A stretch of DNA of 64,000 nt from Nocardia sp. BSTN01 (GTDB taxonomy: Bacteria > Actinomycetota > Actinomycetes > Mycobacteriales > Mycobacteriaceae), in NCBI RefSeq assembly GCF_015354405.1, contig NZ_JADKYP010000003.1:1-64000 (forward strand), given 5' to 3'. Position numbers and translations under genes: made by a program. Of the stretch, positions 7,756 to 16,129 are shown in pieces; the first letter of the stretch is position 1, and each line of letters begins with the position of its first letter. The notes under the pieces are model-generated. The model was not told where the DNA came from and did no database searches. It saw only the letters and a program-made list of their open reading frames with translations.

Positions 7756-9249
7756 CTAGGGCGCGGCGCCGGAGCGGATGCGGGCGATCACTTGCGATGT
7801 CGAGTGATCGGCAAGATAACTCAGCACCCGCACCTCACCGCCGTAACCGTTGACGATCGGCGCCTCCGGCAACATGTCCGGGCGGTAGTCGCCACCCTTG
7901 ACGTAGAGGTCGGGCGTGGTCGCGCGCAGCAGCGCGGCGGGGGTGTCCTCATCGAAGATGGTCACGTGATCCACGCAGCTCAGCGCCGCCAGTACCGCCG
8001 CACGCTCGTGGTCCGGATTCACCGGCCGGTCCGGCCCCTTCAACGCGCGCACACTGCGGTCCGAATTGACCGCGACCACCAGCACGTCACCGAGCCGCTT
8101 CGCCTCGTTGAGATAGGCGATGTGCCCGGCGTGCAGAACGTCGAAACACCCGTTGGTGAACACGATCCGTTTACCGGCCGAGCGCTGATGCGCCAGCACC
8201 GTGGCCAGATCCCGCGCCGGCAACACCGCCCCCGCACTGCGCGCGAGCCGATCGCGGAGTTCGGAGGTCGAACACATCGAGGTCCCGGTACGGTGCACCA
8301 CCACGTCCGCGGCCGCTTGCGCCACCTCCACCGCGGCGGTCGAGGGCATCCGGTCGAGCAGCGCCAGGGTCAGCGCGGCGACGAAAGTGTCTCCGGCGCC
8401 GGGCGATTGGCTTTCCGGCACGGGTTCGGCCCAGGTGCGGTGCAGCGGGCGGTCGCCCTGCAACAGCACCGCCCCGTCACGGTCGAGGGTCACCACGACC
8501 GCACCCGCACCGGTGAGTTCGAAGAGCCGGTCGCGGTGCCGGTCGAACCATTCCACCCGGGACCGGCCCGGCATCGCCGCCGGCATCCCCAGCACCCGCG
8601 CGGCCTCGTCGGCGTTCGGGGTGACCAGATCGGGACGCAGGTCCGCCCAGCGGGCGGGATGGTGGGTGTCGACGATCAGCAGCGGCAGCTCGGCCCGGCG
8701 CGCGGCGAGCGCCTCCCGGACCCGCTCACCGAGCACACCGTCGTAGTCACAGACCACGAGGGCGTCCGCCCGGGCGAGCGCCTCGGGCAGCGTGTCGATC
8801 ACGCGGTCGACGTCCTCTGCGGTCGCCGGCGCGGTCGTGCTCCGGTCGAAGCGGACCACGATCTGATCTCCGGCGACCACCCGGCATTTCGCCACGGTCT
8901 CCGCATCGGCCGCGCTCACGTACGTCGTGTCCACTCCGCAGCGTCGCAACGAGTCACGCAACCGGTCGCCGTGCTCGTCGGCTCCCGCCAGCGCCACCAG
9001 ACGCACCTCGGCGCCCAGCGCCGCGATATTGGCGGCGGTATTGGCGGCACCGCCCGGCAGGTAGCTCGTCGTGTGCACGTCGACGACGGGCACCGGCGCT
9101 TCCCGGCACAGCCGCTCCGAACGGCCCCACATCCACACGTCGAGCACCGCGTCGCCGAGGACGACCACCGTGGCGTGCTGGCGAGCGAGGCGGTCGGCGA
9201 TCTCCGGAACCAGACTCCGCGAAACCGGTGAGCCCGTCTCACGATTCAT
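7756..9249 (-). CDS. hldE: Bifunctional heptose 7-phosphate kinase / heptose 1-phosphate adenylyltransferase
   Basis: The 497-residue protein has full HldE architecture. Residues about 1-330 are a PfkB kinase with LPGGAANTAANIAALG near 64-80, TPNADEA near 210 and PGAGD at 283-287. Residues about 358-497 are a cytidylyltransferase-fold domain with TNGCFDVLHAGHIAYL (HxGH at 373-376) and VKGGDY near 450. In Gram-negative bacteria HldE phosphorylates heptose 7-phosphate at C1 and, after GmhB, adds AMP to give ADP-heptose. With gmhA and the GmhB domain in the same locus, the pathway to ADP-D-glycero-manno-heptose is complete; no HldD epimerase is visible. ATG at 9249 is preceded by GAGGAGG. It lies 33 bases after the copper-storage gene on the same strand. 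Confidence 0.92.
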   Translation of the reverse strand: MNRETGSPVSRSLVPEIADRLARQHATVVVLGDAVLDVWMWGRSERLCREAPVPVVDVHTTSYLPGGAANTAANIAALGAEVRLVALAGADEHGDRLRDSLRRCGVDTTYVSAADAETVAKCRVVAGDQIVVRFDRSTTAPATAEDVDRVIDTLPEALARADALVVCDYDGVLGERVREALAARRAELPLLIVDTHHPARWADLRPDLVTPNADEAARVLGMPAAMPGRSRVEWFDRHRDRLFELTGAGAVVVTLDRDGAVLLQGDRPLHRTWAEPVPESQSPGAGDTFVAALTLALLDRMPSTAAVEVAQAAADVVVHRTGTSMCSTSELRDRLARSAGAVLPARDLATVLAHQRSAGKRIVFTNGCFDVLHAGHIAYLNEAKRLGDVLVVAVNSDRSVRALKGPDRPVNPDHERAAVLAALSCVDHVTIFDEDTPAALLRATTPDLYVKGGDYRPDMLPEAPIVNGYGGEVRVLSYLADHSTSQVIARIRSGAAP

Positions 9250-9282
9250 ACGTCCTCCTCGAAGCGGCGTTCTTCGGGTGGG

Positions 9283-9705
9283 TCACTGCGGCGGCAGCAA
9301 TTTCTCCAGCACGTCCTGGCAGGCGCGCTCACAGCGGTGGCACGCCTGCGCACACTGCTCGCAGTGGGTCATTCCGGTGTGCGACGCGCATTCCTCGGCG
9401 CACGAGGCACATGCCGCCGCGCAGGCACGCACCAGCGCGGCGGCCACGAACGGCACGAACGCCGTGCGTCGCGCCAGCACCCGTGCGGTGGCCGCGCAGA
9501 CGTCGGCGCAGTCCAGATCCTCCCGGATGCACTGACGCAGTGCGGCCACATCCGGTTCGGCCAGGCAGGAGTCGGCACAGATCGTGCAGGCCGTCTGACA
9601 GGCCACGCATTCCTCGACGCATCGCGCGATTTCGTCGGCGGTCAGCGCGCCGGATCCTCCGGGCCCGCCGGGATGTGTGCCGAACATGTCGAGCACCGTC
9701 GTCAT
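9283..9705 (-). CDS. Cytosolic copper-storage four-helix protein (Csp3-like)
   Basis: The 140-residue protein contains 18 cysteines arranged along helices, mostly as CxxxC and CxxC (29, 33, 36, 40, 43, 47, 59, 66, 70, 95, 99, 102, 106, 115, 118, 122, 125, 129). There is no signal peptide. This matches the DUF326 / Csp family: tetramers of four-helix bundles whose cores are lined with Cys and hold many Cu(I) ions in the cytoplasm. ATG at 9705 follows GGAGGAG. It sits between the ChaB-like gene and hldE on the same strand. A metal/oxidant-stress gene inside a glycan locus, close to a catalase, suggests a shared stress regulon rather than a role in glycan chemistry. Confidence 0.85.
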   Translation of the reverse strand: MTTVLDMFGTHPGGPGGSGALTADEIARCVEECVACQTACTICADSCLAEPDVAALRQCIREDLDCADVCAATARVLARRTAFVPFVAAALVRACAAACASCAEECASHTGMTHCEQCAQACHRCERACQDVLEKLLPPQ

Positions 9706-9734
9706 GGCTCCTCCTCCGGGTGTGAGCCGGTGAA

Positions 9735-10151
9735 TCAGTTCTTACGGCGGGCGCGCTCGTTCGACCGTTCGATCGATTCGACCAATTCCTTCTTCGTCAT
9801 GCGGGAACGGCCGCTGATGTCGAGGCGCTTCGCGATATCCAGCAGATGCTGTTTGGACGCGTTGGCATCCACACCGCCGGCGGTCTTGCCCGCGGGTTCC
9901 GGTCCGCCGTGCCGGGCGCGCTCGTCGGAGGGACCCTTGCGCTGCTTGGGCTCCCAATGGTCGCCGACCTTCTCGTAACTGTGCTTGAGCGCGGCGTAGG
10001 CGACGCGATGCGCGCGTTGCTCGCTCTGGTACTCCTGCAGCGCGGAATCGTGAACCTCGGCGAACATACGCTGCGCGTGCTCATCGGATTTCCGTATGGT
10101 GCTGGGCAATTCGGAGAGTTTCGGGTCACCGCGCCGAGTGGTCTTGGGCAT
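9735..10151 (-). CDS. ChaB-domain protein with C-terminal Rho-N-like helical domain
   Basis: The 138-residue basic protein has two parts. Residues about 10-70 (LSELPSTIRKS, then a helix ending in AYAALKHSYEKVGDHWEPK) resemble the ChaB fold, named as a cation-transport regulator but of unclear function. After a charged linker, residues about 96-138 (KQHLLDIAKRLDISGRSRMTKKELVESIE) resemble the Rho-N/SAP-type helix-extension-helix found in nucleic-acid-binding proteins. ATG at 10151 is preceded by GGGAGCAG. In actinomycetes such ChaB/Rho-N proteins are often stress-induced; a stress-type promoter candidate lies 64 bases upstream. I cannot name its partner. Confidence 0.75.
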   Translation of the reverse strand: MPKTTRRGDPKLSELPSTIRKSDEHAQRMFAEVHDSALQEYQSEQRAHRVAYAALKHSYEKVGDHWEPKQRKGPSDERARHGGPEPAGKTAGGVDANASKQHLLDIAKRLDISGRSRMTKKELVESIERSNERARRKN

Positions 10152-10214
10152 CGTCTGCTCCCTTCGTCGACGGTCGACTGCCCGGGACGCCGAACGGGCG
10201 CCCCTGTCGACGCA

Positions 10215-10239
10215 CTACCCGGACTGGTCCGGCATATTC
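10215..10239 (-). promoter_or_regulatory. Possible general-stress sigma promoter before the ChaB-like gene
   Basis: Read on the minus strand: GAAT (10239-10236), 15 bases, GGGTAG (10220-10215). The -35 is the loose GNNT form; spacing and -10 equal those at 18718-18742. It lies 64 bases upstream of the ChaB-like start, at the very end of the preceding GT2 gene, and would also serve the copper-storage gene and hldE downstream. Confidence 0.4.
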
Positions 10240-11113
10240 ACCGCAACAGCGCGATCTGTGCTTCGACATGGCCGGGCAGGCGGCGGCGTGCCCGCAGAGC
10301 GTGTGGCATCCGGGTCACCAGGCCCAGCAGCGCCGGCACACTGCTCGGATGCCGCAGCGCCGTGCGGCCCACGGTGGCCAGCTCACGCAGGCATGCGCCG
10401 ACGGGCCGGCGCATCACCGCGGTGAGCGCGGCGTTGCGGGATTCGAGATGGGCGCGAGCCGTATTCGCCATCCGGTGCGGCGAGGGCATGTGCCGGCTCA
10501 CGATCTGCGGCGAATAACACAGCAACCAGCCCGCCGCGGCCAGATCGTAGGCCAGCAGCGTCTCCTCGCCGGCGAAATGCAGTACCGGGGAAAATCCGCC
10601 GGCCGCCAGGAACGGATCGCGGCGCACCACCGCCGCCCCCGCGAGAAAGCCCAGGACCGATGGTCCGGGCGCCTGGCGAGCAGTGCCCAGGGGACTGTGG
10701 TGCATCAGCTGGTTCACCGGATCGTCGCGCCCGTCCGGACCCACCAGGGTCCGGCCGGCGAGGAGCCCGACCTCGGGGTGGCGGTCGAACAACTGCTCGG
10801 CCGTATTCAAGGCGCCCGGCGCCCACCAGGCATCGTCGTCACAGAACGCGACGAACGGTGTGGTCGCGCATCGGGCGCCGTGATTGCGGGCGACCGCGCC
10901 CTCGTTGCGCGGCAGTTCGACCACCTCCAGCGCGCGGATCCGGCCGTGCCGCGCCCGCGCCGCCGGCACCGTGTGATCGTCGGAAGCGTTGTCCACCACC
11001 ACGATCGGCGGCTGCGGCTCGTGCTCGGCGAGGCGATCTAGCGTGGTGACCAGTTCGTCGGCCCGATTGCGGGTCGCGATGACCACGGTGGTTCTGCCGC
11101 GCTCCCCGCTCAT
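10238..11113 (-). CDS. Family 2 glycosyltransferase
   Basis: The 291-residue protein is a GT-A fold GT2: TTVVIATRNRADELVTTL, IVVVDNASDD, NEGAVARNHGA, and the DxD-like motif AFCDDDAWW near residue 93. A later GEETLLAYDLAAAGW segment corresponds to the ED-x catalytic region. The C-terminal 70 residues are helical and Arg-rich, without a clear membrane span. ATG at 11113 overlaps the stop of the UDP-glucose dehydrogenase gene (ATGA). It likely transfers UDP-glucuronate or a UDP-pentose made by the two dehydrogenase/decarboxylase neighbours onto the growing glycan; this is inferred from context only. Confidence 0.85.
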   Translation of the reverse strand: MSGERGRTTVVIATRNRADELVTTLDRLAEHEPQPPIVVVDNASDDHTVPAARARHGRIRALEVVELPRNEGAVARNHGARCATTPFVAFCDDDAWWAPGALNTAEQLFDRHPEVGLLAGRTLVGPDGRDDPVNQLMHHSPLGTARQAPGPSVLGFLAGAAVVRRDPFLAAGGFSPVLHFAGEETLLAYDLAAAGWLLCYSPQIVSRHMPSPHRMANTARAHLESRNAALTAVMRRPVGACLRELATVGRTALRHPSSVPALLGLVTRMPHALRARRRLPGHVEAQIALLR

Positions 11114-12411
11114 CGGCCGTTGCCGATCACGGTGAACCCATCGCGCCGCAGAGCCTCGGCATCCAGCAGATTGCGGGTGTCGACGATCAGCCGGCGCCGT
11201 GTCAGGGTGCCCAGCCGCGGCCAGTCGAGTTTGGCGAATTCGGGCCATTCGGTCGCCACGACCACCGCGTCCGCGTCCCGCGCGGCGTCGTAGGCATCGT
11301 CGGCGATGTGCACGCGGGCGGGCAGGCCCAGGTCCCGGCCGCGCACCGGCGCCACGGTGGGGTCGTAGACGCACAGCTGAGCGCCGTGTTCGGCCAGGGC
11401 GGCGGCCAATCGACGGGCGGGTGAGTCGCGCAGATCGCCGGTGCCGGCCTTGAACGTCAGGCCGAACAGCGCGGCGCGCACCCCCCGCAAGTCGGCGCCG
11501 GTCCGGTCCAGTACCCGCGCGACGGTGGCGACGGTACGGTCGGTCTGCGCGCGATTGGCCGCCACGGCGGCCTCCAGCACGCCCAGGTTCACCTGCTTGT
11601 CGTGGGCGATGTGCAGCAGCGCCTCGGTGTCCTTCGGCAGACAGGATCCGCCCCAGCCCGGCCCCGGCCGCAGGAACGCGGCGCCGATACGCGGATCGGA
11701 TCCCAGGCATTCACCGACGAGTTCGATATCGGCACAGACCTTTTCGCACAGCTCGGCGAGTTCGTTCACGAACGACACCTTCGTCGCGAGGAAGGCATTG
11801 CTGGCATATTTGGCCACTTCGGCACTTTCGAAGTCGACGATCTGCACCGCCGGAGACTCGACACCCTGATACAGCCGCGCGATCCGTTCCCCGACCGCGG
11901 TATCGGCGGTACCGATGACGATGCGATCGGCGTGCAGGAAGTCGTAGACCGCATGACTTTCGCGCAGGAATTCCGGATTGCTCACCACGTGCAGTCCGCA
12001 CCGGCCCGCCGCTTCGTCGGCCGCGCGCGCCGTACCGACCGGGACGGTGGACTTCAGCACGATGATCGCACCGGGCGACAGCAGATCGCACAGCGCGGCC
12101 AGCACGTCTTGGACGGCACTGGCGTCCGCCGCACCCGAGGGGGTGGCCGGCGTCGGCACGCAGACGAAAACCACTTCCGCCGACGCCAGCCGCTCGATAT
12201 CGGTGTCGAACTCCAGCAGACCGGCGCGAATACCTTGGCGCAGAAGCGGTTCCAAGTCCGGTTCATGGAGGTCGCTGCGCCCCTGCCGCAATCGTTCGAC
12301 ACAGCCGGCGTCGACGTCGACCGCGGTCACCGGCAACCCGAGATGCGCGAGGCCGGCCGCGGTGGTGGTGCCGACATACCCGGCTCCCACCACACCGATG
12401 CGTTCACTCAT
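11110..12411 (-). CDS. ugd: UDP-glucose 6-dehydrogenase
   Basis: The 433-residue protein has the UDP-glucose/GDP-mannose dehydrogenase layout: Rossmann GAGYVG at 9-14, VCVPTP near 83, STVPVGT near 121, NPEFLRE at 145-151, KYASNAFLATKVSFVNE, and the catalytic Cys257 in GGSCLPKDT. It oxidises UDP-glucose twice with NAD to UDP-glucuronate in the cytoplasm. I chose ATG at 12411, overlapping the end of the upstream GT2 gene by 8 bases. Together with the UXS-like decarboxylase at 15144-16127 it gives a route UDP-glucose, UDP-glucuronate, UDP-xylose (or a 4-keto pentose). A UDP-N-acetylhexosamine dehydrogenase activity cannot be excluded from the sequence. Confidence 0.88.
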   Translation of the reverse strand: MSERIGVVGAGYVGTTTAAGLAHLGLPVTAVDVDAGCVERLRQGRSDLHEPDLEPLLRQGIRAGLLEFDTDIERLASAEVVFVCVPTPATPSGAADASAVQDVLAALCDLLSPGAIIVLKSTVPVGTARAADEAAGRCGLHVVSNPEFLRESHAVYDFLHADRIVIGTADTAVGERIARLYQGVESPAVQIVDFESAEVAKYASNAFLATKVSFVNELAELCEKVCADIELVGECLGSDPRIGAAFLRPGPGWGGSCLPKDTEALLHIAHDKQVNLGVLEAAVAANRAQTDRTVATVARVLDRTGADLRGVRAALFGLTFKAGTGDLRDSPARRLAAALAEHGAQLCVYDPTVAPVRGRDLGLPARVHIADDAYDAARDADAVVVATEWPEFAKLDWPRLGTLTRRRLIVDTRNLLDAEALRRDGFTVIGNGR

Positions 12412-13471
12412 GGCCGGACTCCGATCCGCCGCTCGCCGGCCGGGGCAGCCGGGTCCCGCGCGCCACCTGCCATTCGCCACGCAACCGATGCCAGCACGCG
12501 GCCGGTGGAATCAGCACACTGGTCAGCGTCATGGCGCCGACCTCGCGGACCGTGGCGGGACCCTGACCGATACGCCGCGCCGCGAATTCGGCCGTACCCG
12601 CCAGCCAGAGGCCCGCACACGCCAGCGCGGGTACGCGGCGACGGCGCAGCGCGAAGAACGCGGCCGCCAGCCCCGCCGCGGAGACCGCCGCGTGCGCGCC
12701 GAGTCTGCCGCCGCTCTCGCCGATGTCCTCGCGCCAGGTGCGGCCGAATTTGCTGCGCATCAACGCGTTGTCGGCATTACCCGCTTGGGCGCGCAGCGAC
12801 GACAGCAGCGAACCTTTCGCCGGCGGATGGGTGGTGACCCGGCTGCCCGAGGTGATGTCTCGGCCGGTCCGCACCACGCGCAGCGCGAAGTCGGAGTCTT
12901 CCCGGTAGGCGCGCCGGAAGCGTTCGTCGAAGCCGCCCAGTTCGGCGAGGACGGCGCGGCGGTAGGCCATATCCGCGGTGATCCAGCGCGCGCCGGCCAG
13001 GCCGGCCGTGCCGCGTTCGGCATCGGTGGGCCGGCGTCCGGACGGCAGCGGCACCCACAACCGTGCCTGCGATCCGGCGACGTGGCCCGGCAGATCACGC
13101 AGATCCTCGGCCAGGCGCGCTCGCCATTCCGGCGACGGCACCACATCGTCGTCGAGAAAGGCGATCCATTCCGACTCGGCCGCTCGCCATCCGGCATTGC
13201 GGGCCGCGGCCGGTCCGCGACCACCCGAACGCACCACGCGCAACGGAATATCGCTGGGCGGCAACGACAACGGCTCGGCCGCATCCGGTCCGCCCGCCGG
13301 CGGCCGATCGTCGACGACGACGATTTCGGCCGGGGCGACACCTCCGGGCCGATTCACCGCCGCCAGCACATGCGCCAAACCGGCTCGCCCGATGGTGGGA
13401 ATCACGATGGTGTAGTCGATGCTCTCCGCGTCGGTGCCGCCCGGAGTCACAGCGTCGCGCACGCCGATCAC
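12404..13471 (-). CDS. Family 2 glycosyltransferase with C-terminal hydrophobic segment
   Basis: The 355-residue product carries a GT2 domain: DYTIVIPTIGRAGLAHVL near the N-terminus, IVVVDDRPP, GPAAARNAGWRAA, and the DxD-type FLDDDVVPSPEW near 120. A downstream YREDSDFALRVVRTG matches the GT2 ED motif. Residues about 270-325 are hydrophobic (AAVSAAGLAAAFFALRRRR, then ALACAGLWLAGTAEFAA), probably one or two membrane segments, so the enzyme may work at the inner membrane face. GTG at 13471 overlaps the carbamoyltransferase stop (GTGA); other in-frame GTGs lie just downstream. It is part of the carbamoyltransferase-GT2-ugd-GT2 set. Confidence 0.83.
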   Translation of the reverse strand: MIGVRDAVTPGGTDAESIDYTIVIPTIGRAGLAHVLAAVNRPGGVAPAEIVVVDDRPPAGGPDAAEPLSLPPSDIPLRVVRSGGRGPAAARNAGWRAAESEWIAFLDDDVVPSPEWRARLAEDLRDLPGHVAGSQARLWVPLPSGRRPTDAERGTAGLAGARWITADMAYRRAVLAELGGFDERFRRAYREDSDFALRVVRTGRDITSGSRVTTHPPAKGSLLSSLRAQAGNADNALMRSKFGRTWREDIGESGGRLGAHAAVSAAGLAAAFFALRRRRVPALACAGLWLAGTAEFAARRIGQGPATVREVGAMTLTSVLIPPAACWHRLRGEWQVARGTRLPRPASGGSESGHE

Positions 13472-15102
13472 CGCCGCACGACGAACGGGCCGATCGCGAG
13501 CAGGTCCACCGGCGCGGAGCCGAAACATTCGAGCGCGTCCCGCGGCGAATCGACCATGGGCCGACCGGCGGTATTGAGGCTCGTGTTCACGACCACCGGC
13601 AACCCGGTCGCCGCGTCGAACCGGGTGATCATCTCGGCCAGCAGCGGATGGTCGGCGCCGTCGACGGTCTGGATGCGCGCGGTGCCGTCCACATGGGTCA
13701 CCGCCGGCAGCCGCTTGCGCCACGGTTCGGCCACATCGTGGACGAAAAGCATGTACGGACTGGGCAGCGGCCCGCGTGTGAAGATCTCCGCCGCCCGCTC
13801 CGCGAGCACCATCGGCGCCACCGGACGGAACTGCTCCCGGCCCTTGACGGCGTTGAGCCGCTCCAGATTTGCGGCGTACCCGGGATGCGCCAGCAGGGAA
13901 CGATATCCGAGAGCGCGGGGCCCGTATTCCGCCCGGCCCTGGAACCAGGCGACGATCTCGTTGCCGGCCAACGCCTGTGCGACGGTGCCGGCCAGATCGG
14001 CCGGTCGCTCGTAGCGGATGTGGGCCTCGCGCAACGTCTGTTCGATGTCGGCGTCGGAGAATCCGCGGCCCAGAGCGGCGGTCGTCATCGGTTCGGGAGG
14101 CGGTCCGGCTTCGGCAGCGATCGCCAGGGCCGCGCCGAGCGCGGTGCCCGAATCACCCGCCGCCGGTTGCACCCAGATGTCGTCGAACGGGCCCTGATCG
14201 AACAGCACGGTATTCGCCACGCAGTTCAGCGCGATGCCCCCCGCCATCGTGAGTTTGTCCGCTCCGGTGGCCGCATGCAACCACCGGCACAGGTCCAGCA
14301 TCACCTCCTGCAGGACCTGCTGCACCGAGGCGGCGAGGTCGGCGTGTTCGGGCCGCATCGGCTCGTTCGGGGCGCGCTTCGGGGCGCGCTTCGGGGCGTA
14401 GGCGTCCCAGTTGATCGGCCGAGTGCGAAATCCACCGTCGCCGGTGCTGAAAACCTTGTCGCGCAACCAGTCCACGAATCGCGGTTGCCCGTAGGAGGCC
14501 AACGCCATCACCTTGTACTCGTCGCTGGAACGCGAAAATCCGAGGTGAGCGGTCAGTTCTTCGTACATCAACCCGAGCGAATGCGGAAGCTGTTGGGTGG
14601 CAAGGACATCGAGCTTGCCATTGCGGTATTCGCCCGCGAGCATCGACGTGGACTCGCCGCGGCCGTCCAGCGTCAGCACGGCGGCGTCTCCGAACGGCGC
14701 GGCGAGTCCGCACGACGCCGCGTGCGCGACGTGATGCCGTACGAAACGCACCTTGTCGGGGTCGAGGCCAGGAAGCTCGGTCGCCAGCAGGTAGGGCGCT
14801 CGCTCGGCGTATCGGGTGCGCAACGGTTCCCAGCTCGGGTCGAGGCCGTCGAGACTGTCGTCCACCTGTGCCGGATCGTAGGAGTAGCCCACGGCGTCGA
14901 GATCCGCCGCCGTGAGACCCGCCTGGGCGAGACACCAGGCCGCGGCCTGTGCGGGCTGTTCCCAGGCGGAGAAGGGCACCGGCCGCTTGCCGTGCTTACG
15001 TCTGCTGAACCGTTCCTCTTCGGCGGCCGCGACTATGGTGCCGTCCACGACCAGTGCCGCCGCCGAATCGTGAAATATCGCATTGATTCCGAGAACGCGC
15101 AT
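13468..15102 (-). CDS. O-carbamoyltransferase (TobZ/NodU/CmcH family)
   Basis: The 544-residue protein has the two-domain carbamoyltransferase layout. The N-terminal Kae1-like domain starts MRVLGINAIFHDSAAALV and has the metal/ATP site His123, His124 and His127 in RHHVAHAAS. The C-terminal domain has WFQGRAEYGPRALGYRSLLA, REQFRPVAPMV and VVNTSLNTAGRPMVDS. These enzymes use carbamoyl phosphate and ATP to make carbamoyl-AMP and transfer the carbamoyl group to a sugar or cyclitol hydroxyl. ATG at 15102 is preceded by GGGAGGTG. A strong stress-type promoter candidate lies 42 bases upstream. Residues near 250 contain a small APKR tandem repeat. In a glycosyltransferase locus it predicts a carbamoylated sugar in the product. 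Confidence 0.88.
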   Translation of the reverse strand: MRVLGINAIFHDSAAALVVDGTIVAAAEEERFSRRKHGKRPVPFSAWEQPAQAAAWCLAQAGLTAADLDAVGYSYDPAQVDDSLDGLDPSWEPLRTRYAERAPYLLATELPGLDPDKVRFVRHHVAHAASCGLAAPFGDAAVLTLDGRGESTSMLAGEYRNGKLDVLATQQLPHSLGLMYEELTAHLGFSRSSDEYKVMALASYGQPRFVDWLRDKVFSTGDGGFRTRPINWDAYAPKRAPKRAPNEPMRPEHADLAASVQQVLQEVMLDLCRWLHAATGADKLTMAGGIALNCVANTVLFDQGPFDDIWVQPAAGDSGTALGAALAIAAEAGPPPEPMTTAALGRGFSDADIEQTLREAHIRYERPADLAGTVAQALAGNEIVAWFQGRAEYGPRALGYRSLLAHPGYAANLERLNAVKGREQFRPVAPMVLAERAAEIFTRGPLPSPYMLFVHDVAEPWRKRLPAVTHVDGTARIQTVDGADHPLLAEMITRFDAATGLPVVVNTSLNTAGRPMVDSPRDALECFGSAPVDLLAIGPFVVRR

Positions 15103-15143
15103 CGAACACCTCCCACAGGTGTCGCAAGGCTTGTGCCGGCGAA

Positions 15144-15168
15144 CTACCCGGCGTGTGAGGGCATAAAC
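15144..15168 (-). promoter_or_regulatory. General-stress sigma (SigB/SigF-type) promoter of the carbamoyltransferase gene
   Basis: On the minus strand: GTTT (15168-15165), exactly 15 bases, GGGTAG (15149-15144). This agrees closely with the GTTT-N15-GGGTA(T/G) consensus of SigF/SigB factors. The -10 overlaps the last codons of the epimerase gene and lies 42 bases before the carbamoyltransferase ATG. The catalase promoter at 18248-18272 has identical spacing and -35 core. Confidence 0.65.
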
Positions 15169-16127
15169 CGCGTCCGCGCCCGCCGCTGCGCGAACCACGC
15201 CAGTGTCCGGCGCAAACCCTCCTCCGGCGAGACGGTGGGTTCCCAGCCGAGCAACGCTCGGGCCGAACCGATATCGGGACACCGCCGTCGCGGATCGTCG
15301 ACGGGCATGTCGATCGACCGGATCGGCGAGTGACCGCCACCGAGCCGCTGAATCAGCGCCGCGATCTCGTTGACCGTCATCTCCTGCGGATTCCCGATGT
15401 TCACCGGACCGCGATGCCCGGACTCCGCCAGCGCGAGCAGCCCGCGCACGGTGTCGTCGACGTAGCAGATCGAGCGCGTCTGCTCACCGTCGCCGGCGAT
15501 GGTGAGCGGTTCCCCGGCCAGCACCTGCTCGATGAAGGCCGGCACCATCCGGCCGTCGTCGGCCCGCATGCCCGGCCCGTAGGTGTTGAAGATGCGGGCG
15601 ATCGCCACATCGGTCCCGCGGTCGCGGTGATAGGCGGTCACCAAAGCCTCGGCGTACCGCTTCGCCTCGTCGTACACACTTCGCGGGCCGACGGGATTGA
15701 CGTTGCCCCAATAGGTTTCGCGCTGCGGATGTTCGGCCGGGTCACCGTAGACCTCGCTGGTCGAGGCCAGCAGCAGCCGCGCTCCGCGGCGATCCGCCAG
15801 GTCGAGCGCCACCGCGGTGCCGTCCGCGCCGGCTCGCAGCGTCTGCACTCCGAGCCTGGCGTAGTGGATCGGCGACGCGGGCGAGGCGAGATGTGCGACC
15901 AGGCCGACAGGCCCGATATCGGGCAATCCCTGCGTGACGTCGTGGGCGAGGAATCGGAAACCCGGATACTTCTCCAATTTCGCGATGTTGTCCGGATCTC
16001 CGGTGGAGAAGTTGTCCACGCCCACGACCGCCGTGCCTCGTTCGAGCAGGGCCGTGCACAGGTGCGCGCCGATGAATCCGGCACACCCGGTCACGGCTGC
16101 GCGGCGAAAACGTGGCGCGCTCGTCAT
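15144..16127 (-). CDS. NAD-dependent epimerase/decarboxylase, UDP-glucuronate decarboxylase-like
   Basis: The 327-residue extended SDR has GCAGFIG at 14-20, VDNFSTG near 38, the HLASPASPIHYA stretch characteristic of UDP-glucuronate decarboxylases (UXS), STSEVYGDP near 122, and the catalytic Tyr152 and Lys156 in VYDEAKRYAE; the C-terminal VDDPRRRCPDIGSARALLGWEP is also UXS-like. UXS converts UDP-glucuronate to UDP-xylose. With ugd in the same gene run this forms a two-step pentose pathway. ATG at 16127 follows a short spacer after the catalase stop (16130). A UDP-sugar epimerase or dehydratase is the alternative, but the ASPASP motif argues for decarboxylase. Confidence 0.83.
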   Translation of the reverse strand: MTSAPRFRRAAVTGCAGFIGAHLCTALLERGTAVVGVDNFSTGDPDNIAKLEKYPGFRFLAHDVTQGLPDIGPVGLVAHLASPASPIHYARLGVQTLRAGADGTAVALDLADRRGARLLLASTSEVYGDPAEHPQRETYWGNVNPVGPRSVYDEAKRYAEALVTAYHRDRGTDVAIARIFNTYGPGMRADDGRMVPAFIEQVLAGEPLTIAGDGEQTRSICYVDDTVRGLLALAESGHRGPVNIGNPQEMTVNEIAALIQRLGGGHSPIRSIDMPVDDPRRRCPDIGSARALLGWEPTVSPEEGLRRTLAWFAQRRARTRFMPSHAG

Positions 16128-16129
16128 CG

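Noticed and set aside
14349-14400. Short tandem repeat in the carbamoyltransferase gene as a separate element
   Set aside because: It encodes an in-frame APKR repeat inside an intact enzyme and is explained by local slippage.
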